DNA from: JBGTLU01 sp041743935
GTDB taxonomy: Bacteria > Bacteroidota > Bacteroidia > Sphingobacteriales > Sphingobacteriaceae
Direction of reading: 5' to 3'
Assembly (NCBI GenBank): GCA_041743935.1
Contig: JBGTLU010000011.1
Coordinates: forward strand, 1-58,508
Length of the DNA: 58,508 nt
Part shown: in pieces, positions 51,962-58,508 of the stretch
Layout: the number at the start of each line of letters is the position of its first letter
Position numbering within the stretch: the first letter of the stretch is position 1
Notes under the pieces: model-generated
Seen by the model: only the letters and a program-made list of their open reading frames with translations
Told to the model about the DNA's origin: nothing
Databases searched by the model: none
Translations under genes and position numbers: made by a program

Positions 51962-53266
51962 ATGAGTAACATAGTAGCAATAGTAGGAAGACCCAATGTC
52001 GGAAAATCGACCCTATTTAATCGATTAACCGAAAGCAGAAAAGCCATTGTGGATGATGTGAGTGGCGTTACTCGCGATAGGCATTACGGCCAAGTAGAAT
52101 GGCTCGATAAAAAATTTACCGTTATAGATACCGGTGGTTATGTAGCCAATAGTCAAGATGTGTTTGAAGCTGCCATCCGCGAACAAGTAGAAATTGCCAT
52201 AGAAGAAGCATCCGTTATATTGTTTATGGTGGATATTACCACCGGAGTAACTGATCTGGACGATGCCGTTGCAAAAGTTTTACGCTTAAGTAATAAGCCC
52301 GTTTTTATTGTAGCCAACAAGGTAGATAACGCCATGTTAGAACATGAATCGGCTGCATTTTATTCCTTAGGATTAGGGAATATTTATAATATTTCTGCTA
52401 TGTCTGGCTCCGGAACCGGCGATTTGTTGGACGATGTAACCAGTCATTTTGAAGTAGATGCCGAAGAAGAAGGAGAAAAAATACCTAAATATACCATTGT
52501 AGGCAGACCCAATGTTGGCAAATCGTCTATAATAAATAGTTGGTTAGGTGTAGATAGAAACATTGTAACAGATATAGCCGGAACCACTAGAGATAGTATC
52601 CATACTTTGTACAAGCAATTCGGACATGAGTTCTATCTAATTGATACTGCCGGATTACGTAAAAAAACCAAAGTGCACGAAAACATTGAGTTCTACTCTG
52701 TAATGCGCACCATCAAAGCAATTGAAGATGCCGATGTGTGTATTTTAATGATAGATGCAACCCAAGGTTTAGAATCTCAGGATGTAAATATTTTTCATTT
52801 AGCAGAGAAGAACAGAAAAGGAGTTATGATTTTGGTAAATAAATGGGATTTGGTAGAAAAAGACCATAAGACAACTAAAAAGTTTGAAGAAACCATACGT
52901 GCAAAAATTGCCCCTTTTACTGATGTGCCCATTATTTTTACATCCGTACCAGATAAGCAACGCATTTTTAAAGCCATAGAAACGGCGCAAGAAGTATATC
53001 AGAATAAGATTAAAAAAATACCTACTTCTAAACTAAATGATAAGCTATTGCCAGAAATTTTACATTCTCCACCGCCTGCCATTAAGGGGAAATACATTAA
53101 AATTAAATATATAACCCAGTTACCCGGCGTTGCACCAACGTTTGTGTTTTTTTGCAACATGCCGCAATACATTAAAGAAGGCTATACCCGCTTTTTAGAA
53201 AATAAACTAAGGGAACATTTTAACTTTAGTGGAGTGCCTTTAACACTGTATTTCAGACAGAAATAA
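51962..53266 (+). CDS. der: GTPase Der (EngA)
   Basis: The 434-residue protein has two GTPase domains in tandem followed by a KH-like domain, as in Der, which is needed for 50S ribosome assembly. Domain 1 has GRPNVGKSTLFNRLTESRKA, DTGGY and NKVD. Domain 2 (from about 177) has GRPNVGKSSIINSWLGVDR, DTAGLRKK and NKWDL. The KH-like end runs from YQNKIKKIPTSKLN to FRQK. It follows era in the same direction. Confidence 0.97.
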   Translation: MSNIVAIVGRPNVGKSTLFNRLTESRKAIVDDVSGVTRDRHYGQVEWLDKKFTVIDTGGYVANSQDVFEAAIREQVEIAIEEASVILFMVDITTGVTDLDDAVAKVLRLSNKPVFIVANKVDNAMLEHESAAFYSLGLGNIYNISAMSGSGTGDLLDDVTSHFEVDAEEEGEKIPKYTIVGRPNVGKSSIINSWLGVDRNIVTDIAGTTRDSIHTLYKQFGHEFYLIDTAGLRKKTKVHENIEFYSVMRTIKAIEDADVCILMIDATQGLESQDVNIFHLAEKNRKGVMILVNKWDLVEKDHKTTKKFEETIRAKIAPFTDVPIIFTSVPDKQRIFKAIETAQEVYQNKIKKIPTSKLNDKLLPEILHSPPPAIKGKYIKIKYITQLPGVAPTFVFFCNMPQYIKEGYTRFLENKLREHFNFSGVPLTLYFRQK

Positions 53267-53309
53267 ATTTTAATTTAAAATAAATTTGTTTTGTAGAAAA
53301 CAAATGAAC

Positions 53310-53317
53310 TATCTTTG
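53310..53317 (+). promoter_or_regulatory. Promoter -7 box for the Ala-rich lipoprotein
   Basis: TATCTTTG matches TAnnTTTG. TTTG at 53285-53288 and at 53290-53293 are possible -33 elements at 21 and 16 bases. This is one of the clearest promoters in the window and suggests strong expression. Confidence 0.65.
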
Positions 53318-53349
53318 CCCACAGTTTTAAAACCTTATTTAACAAAAAA

Positions 53350-53550
53350 ATGAAAAAATTATTTGCATTATTACTGAGCGCCGGAATTTTCGCAATCGTT
53401 GCATGTGGTCCATCTGCTGAAGAGAAAGCTGCTGCTGAAAAAGCAACTCAAGATTCAATTGCTGCTGCACAAGCAGATTCAATTGCTGCTGCTGAAGCTG
53501 CTGCATTAGCTGCTGCTGACACTACAGCTACTGATACAACTAACGAGTAA
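53350..53550 (+). CDS. Small Ala-rich lipoprotein
   Basis: The 66-residue protein has a lipoprotein signal (MKKLFALLLSAGIFAIVAC) with Cys19 as the lipid-bearing residue. The mature part is a short Ala/Glu/Asp/Thr-rich helix with repeated DSIAAA units (at about 38-53), ending in DTTATDTTNE. Such proteins are common and abundant in Bacteroidota envelopes, and their role is unknown to me. It has a clear promoter and a terminator, so it is a single-gene unit. Confidence 0.85.
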   Translation: MKKLFALLLSAGIFAIVACGPSAEEKAAAEKATQDSIAAAQADSIAAAEAAALAAADTTATDTTNE

Positions 53551-53566
53551 TCGTAAGTTATCCGGA

Positions 53567-53604
53567 TAAAAATCCATCTCGCTTTTAGTGAGATGGATTT
53601 TTTT
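53567..53604. terminator. Bidirectional terminator between the small lipoprotein and S41 protease genes
   Basis: AAAATCCATCTC pairs with GAGATGGATTTT, with T runs on both strands. It lies 16 bases after the lipoprotein stop and 7 bases from the end of the convergent protease gene. Confidence 0.88.
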
Positions 53605-53610
53605 ATGCAA

Positions 53611-55224
53611 TTACTTGCCAGTTAATACATCTACTGCCTTTAAAAGGGTTGCGTCCTGGTGATTTAGTACCCGAAAATACCCTGCATCTCCCCACATTCT
53701 GCGAGCTATTAATGCTTTCATTTGACGTTTTATTAAAGCTTCTGATTTTTTACTTTCAGCAAAACTTACTTTTATATTTTTGGCTTCGGCAAACCGAATG
53801 AATTGTTGGTATTGATTATCAGAAATTCGGTAGTTAATAACGTAATCATTTGGGTTTTTAAATCTTTTTAATTGTTCTGTATCCATTTCGGCAATTCTGT
53901 ATGCAAAATCGCTCAATACAGATGTGGTGATGATTTGCGTGAAAAATCTACTGTAACCACTAGTATCTATTGAAACAAGATAATCTGGCATTATACCACC
54001 TGAGCCATACAGTATTTTCCCCGAAGGCGTAATGAATTTTACGGTATCTACGTTTTTAAATGTACTATCTGAGGAATACAATTCACCAAGTTGAAGCCTA
54101 GTATTAAGTTCATTGCGGTAGTTTTCTTTACCAGCTAAATACGATTTCTGAATGGATCTGCCTAGTGGAGTATAATACCTAGCTATGGTTAGGCGCAGTG
54201 CAGAACCATCTCCAAATTTAATCTGTTCTTGTACCAATCCTTTTCCAAAAGTTCTTCTGCCTATAATGGTTCCTCTATCCGTATCCTGTAATGCACCGGC
54301 TAACACTTCGCTCGCAGAAGCAGAATTCTCATCCACTAGGACAACTAGTTTTCCTTTTTCAAATTCTCCGTTGCTAGTAGCAACATAATCTTCTCTTGGG
54401 TTATTTAGCCCCATGGTATATGTTATTAGCTGATTATTTGGCAAAAATTCATCGGCTAAAGCAGTAGCGGCTGCTAAATATCCTCCTCCATTACCTCTCA
54501 AATCTAAAATTAAAGAGTTTAAGCCTTCATCGGCTAATTGTGCAAATGCCACCAAAAACTCTTGGTGGGTAGTAGCAGCAAATTTATTTATGCGGATATA
54601 ACCAATGCTTTCATTGATCATGTAAGCAGCATCTACGCTATTCAATGGGATTTTACCACGAGTAATTTCAAAAGTTTTCCTGCCGTTACCATTTTTTTCT
54701 ATCACATCAACAGAAACTTTAGTACCACCTGGTCCGCGTAGTTTACTTACAATATCTGTGCTGGTGTATTCTTTTCCTTTAAATTCTTCGCCGTTAATGG
54801 CAATTACTTTATCTCCGCTTTTTAGTCCGGCATTTTCTGCTGGGCCCCCTTTTACTACGTTTACAAATAGCAAAGTATCGTTTGAGAAATGAATTTCTAC
54901 CCCAATGCCATCAAAATTACCTTCCAGAGATTGGCTAACCAAGGTAAACTGTGCAGCTTCAATATACTCTGTATGTGGGTCTAATCCTTGTAATATTTGT
55001 TCAATGGCCAGTTTTTCTAAACGCGAAATATCTACCGAATCCACGTATTTTCTTTGAATTAAATGGATGATTTGCTGCACTTTATCGGTCCGTTTGCTCA
55101 TAAACGGAATGCCCGAGTAGTTAGAATCTCCTCCACTCATTTTCACGCCTATAAACATCCCGATGGCTAAGATAAAAGCAGCACTAGCCGCCAATAATAA
55201 ATTTGTTTTTGTGGTATTATGCAT
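53611..55224 (-). CDS. S41-family carboxyl-terminal processing protease
   Basis: The 537-residue protease has an N-terminal signal anchor (LLLAASAAFILAIGMFIGV). A PDZ domain (about 95-175) contains FDGIGVEIHF and VVKGGPAENAGLKSGDKVIA. The catalytic core has LILDLRGNGGGYLAAATALA, the nucleophile serine in VDENSASASEVLAGALQDT and the lysine in RTFGKGLVQEQ, the usual Ser-Lys pair of CtpA/Prc. A C-terminal helical domain of about 130 residues follows. It would act in the periplasm on protein tails. It is divergent from murQ. Confidence 0.94.
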   Translation of the reverse strand: MHNTTKTNLLLAASAAFILAIGMFIGVKMSGGDSNYSGIPFMSKRTDKVQQIIHLIQRKYVDSVDISRLEKLAIEQILQGLDPHTEYIEAAQFTLVSQSLEGNFDGIGVEIHFSNDTLLFVNVVKGGPAENAGLKSGDKVIAINGEEFKGKEYTSTDIVSKLRGPGGTKVSVDVIEKNGNGRKTFEITRGKIPLNSVDAAYMINESIGYIRINKFAATTHQEFLVAFAQLADEGLNSLILDLRGNGGGYLAAATALADEFLPNNQLITYTMGLNNPREDYVATSNGEFEKGKLVVLVDENSASASEVLAGALQDTDRGTIIGRRTFGKGLVQEQIKFGDGSALRLTIARYYTPLGRSIQKSYLAGKENYRNELNTRLQLGELYSSDSTFKNVDTVKFITPSGKILYGSGGIMPDYLVSIDTSGYSRFFTQIITTSVLSDFAYRIAEMDTEQLKRFKNPNDYVINYRISDNQYQQFIRFAEAKNIKVSFAESKKSEALIKRQMKALIARRMWGDAGYFRVLNHQDATLLKAVDVLTGK

Positions 55225-55318
55225 GGTATTACAAAGTAACCATTTTTAGTGCTATCGGTTTGCTATGAATTCGAACTTTTTTTATGTTTTTGCTATTCGA
55301 ATGTTGAACTTTACCAAA

Positions 55319-56119
55319 ATGAAAAATACCACCGAATCGGATTCTACGTATCAACATTTAGAAAGAATGTCGGTAAAAGAACTTCTCCTAAACATCAATA
55401 AAGAAGATAGAACAGTACCAGAAGCTATTAAACAGGTATTGCCACAAATAGAAAAGTTGATTGCTGTAATTGTAGATAAAATGAAAGTAGGAGGCCGTTT
55501 ATTCTATATTGGCGCCGGTACCAGCGGCAGACTTGGAATTGTAGATGCTTCGGAGTGCCCGCCAACCTTCGGTGTTCCGCCCGATTGGGTAATCGGCATC
55601 ATGGCAGGTGGCGACAAAGCCATGCGAAAAGCCGTAGAATTTGCCGAAGATGATATTGAGCAAGCCTGGATAGATTTACAGGCTTACGCCATCAGCAAAA
55701 AAGATGTACTGGTTGGTATTGCGGCATCGGGAACTACTCCTTACGTATTAGGTGGTTTAGAAAAAGCCAATGCAAATGGAATTATTACTGGTTGCATTGT
55801 ATGCAATAGCGGCAGCCCGATAGCAACCGTTGCTAAATATCCCATCGAAGTAATTGTAGGGCCGGAGTTTATCACAGGTTCTACTCGGATGAAAGCAGGA
55901 ACTGCTCAAAAACTAGTTTTAAACATGATAAGTACTGCCACCATGATACAATTGGGCAGGGTAAAAGGGAACAAAATGGTGGATATGCAGTTAAGCAATA
56001 ATAAACTCATAGGTAGGGGAGTAAAAATGATTATGAAGGAATTGAAAGTGGATGAATTGGTTGCAGCCCAACTTTTAGAAAAGTATGGCAGTGTGCGCAA
56101 AGCTATTGGCAGTAAATAA
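55319..56119 (+). CDS. murQ: N-acetylmuramic acid 6-phosphate etherase
   Basis: The 266-residue SIS-domain enzyme cleaves the lactyl ether of MurNAc-6-P to GlcNAc-6-P and D-lactate in peptidoglycan recycling. The ATG at 55319 gives MKNTTESDSTYQHLERMSVK, the family start. Active-site segments are GRLFYIGAGTSGRLGIVDAS followed by ECPPTFG, then ALRKAVE-like RKAVEFAEDD, VGIAASGTTPYVLGGL and GPEFITGSTRMKAGTAQKLV. A longer frame from 55265 adds 18 non-family residues. A gene of unknown function follows 5 bases later. Confidence 0.95.
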   Translation: MKNTTESDSTYQHLERMSVKELLLNINKEDRTVPEAIKQVLPQIEKLIAVIVDKMKVGGRLFYIGAGTSGRLGIVDASECPPTFGVPPDWVIGIMAGGDKAMRKAVEFAEDDIEQAWIDLQAYAISKKDVLVGIAASGTTPYVLGGLEKANANGIITGCIVCNSGSPIATVAKYPIEVIVGPEFITGSTRMKAGTAQKLVLNMISTATMIQLGRVKGNKMVDMQLSNNKLIGRGVKMIMKELKVDELVAAQLLEKYGSVRKAIGSK

Positions 56120-56124
56120 ATTGT

Positions 56125-56697
56125 ATGCAGGATTTAGAACCATATTATAATTGGAGAGATGATTACATAGCATCGGAAGATGAATTATCTCCTTTTTACC
56201 AAACCCAATACAGCGAATTTTATTACGATAAACAGATTTATAATTACCTGATACATCCCCAGTGGGATTTTTTTGGCTCACAAACTTTGTATCTGAAATT
56301 ACTATACACAGATTACGAACGGCAATATTGTATCATCGAATTTATTGGCGAATGGAACGATTGCATCACCAACGATATCATGTATTTGAAAAGAGAAATT
56401 TTAGAAGTGTTAATGCAAAATGGTATAAGTAAATTCATCTTGATTGGGGAAAATATTCTCAATTTCCACGCTTCGGATGATTGTTATTATGAAGAATGGT
56501 TTCAGGAAATTGATGATCAGGATGGATGGATAGCAGCGATTAATTTCAGAGATCATGTGATACATGAAATCAGAAAATCAAACATAGACTACTATATTAA
56601 TTTTGGGGGCGAATTGGACGAAATGAACTGGAGGAGATTAAAACCACTTCAGTTTTTTAAACACGTTGAGCAAATTCTGCAAAAACGATTAACGTAG
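56125..56697 (+). CDS. Conserved protein of unknown function, downstream of murQ
   Basis: The 190-residue protein is rich in aromatic and acidic residues (EPYYNWRDDYIASEDELSPF, QWDFFGSQTLYLKLLYTDY, WFQEIDDQDGWIAAINFRDH). It has no signal or membrane helix, so it is probably cytoplasmic. It ends FKHVEQILQKRLT. It starts 5 bases after murQ, so it is probably cotranslated, and abuts phoU end to end on the other strand. I do not recognise a characterised family. Confidence 0.78.
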   Translation: MQDLEPYYNWRDDYIASEDELSPFYQTQYSEFYYDKQIYNYLIHPQWDFFGSQTLYLKLLYTDYERQYCIIEFIGEWNDCITNDIMYLKREILEVLMQNGISKFILIGENILNFHASDDCYYEEWFQEIDDQDGWIAAINFRDHVIHEIRKSNIDYYINFGGELDEMNWRRLKPLQFFKHVEQILQKRLT

Positions 56698-57375
56698 TTA
56701 CTTCTCCAACAACGCTGACTTTTTACCGTGCTTTAGCACTTTGGCTTCTAGGTGGAAGATAACTTCTTCGGCAATGTTGGTAATATGGTCGCCAACACGT
56801 TCCAATTTACGGATGATGGACAAGAGATATAAAGCCTCTATGGTATTATCTGGATTGGTTTTGATGTAATTTGCTACAATTTGTGTTGCAGAGTTATTTA
56901 TTTCATCCAAAATGCCGTCTTTCTTAAATACCGTTCTGGCTAATTTGGCATTGTTGTTTACATAAGCGTTGGTTACATCTGAGATCATTTCAATGGCAGT
57001 ATCTGTCATTTCGGATAAACGGATGATTTTATATAAATTTTCATCCAATTTTTTTTCGCTTTGCACCACATATTTGGCAATACCTTCGGCATTATCACCA
57101 ATACGCTCCATGTTGGAGTTAATTTTTAACGTAGCAAATACAAATCGTAAGTCGTTGGCAACCGGAGTTTGTAAGGCAAATATGTTTTCGCAGTCCTTAT
57201 CAATTTTTAACTCATAGGCGTTCACTCGTTTTTCATTAAAAACTACTTCGCGTGCTAAATCTTTATCTCCATCTATTAAAGCTGTTATGCTTTTACTAAG
57301 TTGACTGGTGACCAATTCGGCCATTTCGGTCATTTGAATTTTGAGTTTTTTAAGTTCTTCCTGTAAATGAGTCAT
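56698..57375 (-). CDS. phoU: Phosphate transport regulator PhoU
   Basis: The 225-residue protein has two three-helix PhoU repeats. Each has the acidic metal-binding pattern: VVFNEKRVNAYELKIDKDCE and ATLKINSNMERIGDNAEGIA in the first, and LYLLSIIRKLERVGDHITNI followed by AEEV in the second. PhoU damps Pst transport and histidine kinase signalling when phosphate is plentiful. It lies 39 bases after pstB in the usual pst order. Confidence 0.96.
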   Translation of the reverse strand: MTHLQEELKKLKIQMTEMAELVTSQLSKSITALIDGDKDLAREVVFNEKRVNAYELKIDKDCENIFALQTPVANDLRFVFATLKINSNMERIGDNAEGIAKYVVQSEKKLDENLYKIIRLSEMTDTAIEMISDVTNAYVNNNAKLARTVFKKDGILDEINNSATQIVANYIKTNPDNTIEALYLLSIIRKLERVGDHITNIAEEVIFHLEAKVLKHGKKSALLEK

Positions 57376-57414
57376 GTCTTAATATTTAGGTATAAAGCTA
57401 GGCATAAGTAATCA

Positions 57415-58167
57415 TCAACCAAAACGTCCAGTTATGTAATTTTGTGTTTGTTCTTTCGCCGGATTGGTAAATATTTTAGTTGTATCGTCATATTCTATTA
57501 ATTCACCCAAATAGAAAAATGCGGTTCTATCGCTCACCCTGCCTGCTTGTTGCATGTTGTGTGTTACGATAACAATGGTATATTTTGTTTTAAGTTCGTG
57601 AATTAGTTCTTCAATTTTTGAGGTGGAAATAGGGTCTAATGCAGATGCAGGCTCATCCATTAAAACAACAGATGGTTCTACAGCTAGGGTTCTGGCAATG
57701 CATAAGCGTTGCTGCTGGCCTCCGGACAGGGCTAAGGCAGATTTATGTAGATTATCTTTTACTTCGTCCCAGAGGGCTGCCTGACGTAAGGAGCGTTCTA
57801 CCGTTTCGTTTACAAATTTTTTGTGACTGATGCCGTTGATTCGCAAGCCGTATGCTACGTTTTCGAAAATGGTTTTTGGAAATGGGTTTGGCTTTTGAAA
57901 AACCATCCCGATTTTTTTACGGTGATCATCCACATTAATCTTGCCGCGGTAAATATCTCTTCCATCAATCAATAACTCTCCATCCATTCTTGTTCCTTCA
58001 ATTAAATCGTTCATCCGATTGAAACAACGAAGAAAAGTAGACTTGCCGCAACCAGACGGTCCGATGAATGCAGTTACTGTATTTGCTTTGATGCCGAGGT
58101 TAATGTTCTTTAGGGCTTGTTTATCCCCGTAAAACATATCAACGTTTTTAGCTTCTAGTTTAAACAT
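57415..58167 (-). CDS. pstB: Phosphate ABC transporter ATP-binding protein PstB
   Basis: The 250-residue ATPase drives phosphate uptake. Walker A is FIGPSGCGKSTFLRCFNRMN, the Q-loop is GMVFQKPNPFP, the signature is LSGGQQQRLCIARTLA, Walker B is VVLMDEPASALDP and the switch is VIVTHNMQQAGRVSD. RCFNRMNDLI is specific to PstB. It is 11 bases behind pstA and followed by phoU. Confidence 0.97.
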   Translation of the reverse strand: MFKLEAKNVDMFYGDKQALKNINLGIKANTVTAFIGPSGCGKSTFLRCFNRMNDLIEGTRMDGELLIDGRDIYRGKINVDDHRKKIGMVFQKPNPFPKTIFENVAYGLRINGISHKKFVNETVERSLRQAALWDEVKDNLHKSALALSGGQQQRLCIARTLAVEPSVVLMDEPASALDPISTSKIEELIHELKTKYTIVIVTHNMQQAGRVSDRTAFFYLGELIEYDDTTKIFTNPAKEQTQNYITGRFG

Positions 58168-58178
58168 CTATCTATAAA

Positions 58179-58508
58179 TTAAAATTTCACTTTTTTATAC
58201 CAACGGTTACGTAAATAAACAGCAATACCGTTTAGTATAAAGGTAAAGAGCAATAATATGATAATGGCCGCAGCAGCATTGGTTATAAATCCTGCTTGTG
58301 GTCTGGATATCCAGTTAAAAATTTGAATAGGTAAAACGGTAAATTGGTCTAAAGGTCCTTCTGGTATAAAAGGTACATACACCAATGCGCCAACTACAAT
58401 AAGTGGTGCTGTTTCACCTACGGCACGCGAAATAGATAATATCATACCGGTTAAAATACCGCCAAATGAGGAAGGTAATACTACTCTTTTAATGGTTTGC
58501 CATCTGGA
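58179..58508 (-). CDS. pstA: Phosphate ABC transporter permease PstA (C-terminal part, runs off the window)
   Basis: The last 110 codons of PstA are present. The frame is open to the window edge, beginning WQTIKRVVLPSSFGGILTG, so the Met at 58445 is internal. The permease EAA-like loop is LTGMILSISRAVGETAPLIV, followed by a final membrane helix (AAAAIIILLLFTFILNGIAV) and the basic end NRWYKKVKF. It forms the membrane channel for phosphate with PstC, which should lie beyond the edge. Confidence 0.94.
   Translation of the reverse strand, partial: SRWQTIKRVVLPSSFGGILTGMILSISRAVGETAPLIVVGALVYVPFIPEGPLDQFTVLPIQIFNWISRPQAGFITNAAAAIIILLLFTFILNGIAVYLRNRWYKKVKF

Noticed and set aside
53446..53530. 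Repeated GCTGCT-rich stretch as a possible DNA repeat element
   Set aside because: It is the coding sequence of the Ala-rich lipoprotein helix with DSIAAA units, explained by protein composition.

Overview
The window comes from a member of the Bacteroidota. The DNA is AT-rich, Shine-Dalgarno signals are weak, and many genes have -7 boxes of the form TAnnTTTG, which is typical of this phylum. There are two proteins with type IX secretion (T9SS) C-terminal tails, an outer-membrane protein with a TonB-receptor-like N-terminus, and MLSLSKH-type palindromic repeats. I cannot fix the genus. A Sphingobacteriia/Chitinophagia-like organism would fit.

Layout. 1-1.3 kb: a class I photolyase. 1.3-9.3 kb (minus strand): a beta-oxidation operon read in the order acyl-CoA ligase, 3-hydroxyacyl-CoA dehydrogenase/enoyl-CoA hydratase fusion, thiolase, acyl-CoA dehydrogenase, then an FKBP lipoprotein. 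A large inverted repeat, probably an operator, separates it from a divergent nitronate monooxygenase-like gene and a DUF4442 gene. 11-14.6 kb: a beta-barrel outer-membrane protein and its secreted partner, both with glycine-rich stretches. 14.8-20 kb: tRNA-Arg(CCG), then a photorepair block made of a TIGR03643 gene, DUF2256, cryptochrome-DASH, DUF429, a (6-4) photolyase of the iron-sulfur FeS-BCP type, and a CarH/LitR-type B12 photoreceptor repressor. 20-25.6 kb: 2-oxoglutarate dehydrogenase E1, E2 and E3. 25.6-32 kb: a carotenoid hydroxylase, murB, an ECF sigma factor, a barrel protein, then crtI divergent from crtB, an unknown protein and a cytochrome b5-like protein. 32-39.4 kb: a T9SS cargo protein, a GIY-YIG nuclease gene enclosed by palindromic repeats, a DUF6069-like membrane protein, an M61 peptidase and an S8 protease with SLH-like repeats. 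39.5-49.3 kb: an RND efflux operon, a PAS-rich histidine kinase bracketed by two single-domain response regulators, and a barrel protein. 49.3-50.7 kb: an odd lipoprotein locus with a ten-C tract and an in-frame stop. 50.7-58.5 kb: initiator tRNA, era, der, a small lipoprotein, an S41 protease, murQ, an unknown gene, phoU, pstB and the end of pstA.

How the parts fit. The light-related genes (two cryptochrome/photolyase genes, the B12 photoreceptor, the sigma factor, crtI, crtB and the hydroxylase) look like one light-response programme: sense light through adenosylcobalamin, repair UV lesions and make carotenoids. The most novel structural observations are the REP/GIY-YIG module, the partial copies of tRNA 3' ends beside both tRNA genes, and the possibly phase-variable or decaying lipoprotein gene. 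No CRISPR array, classical transposase, prophage or rRNA was seen.
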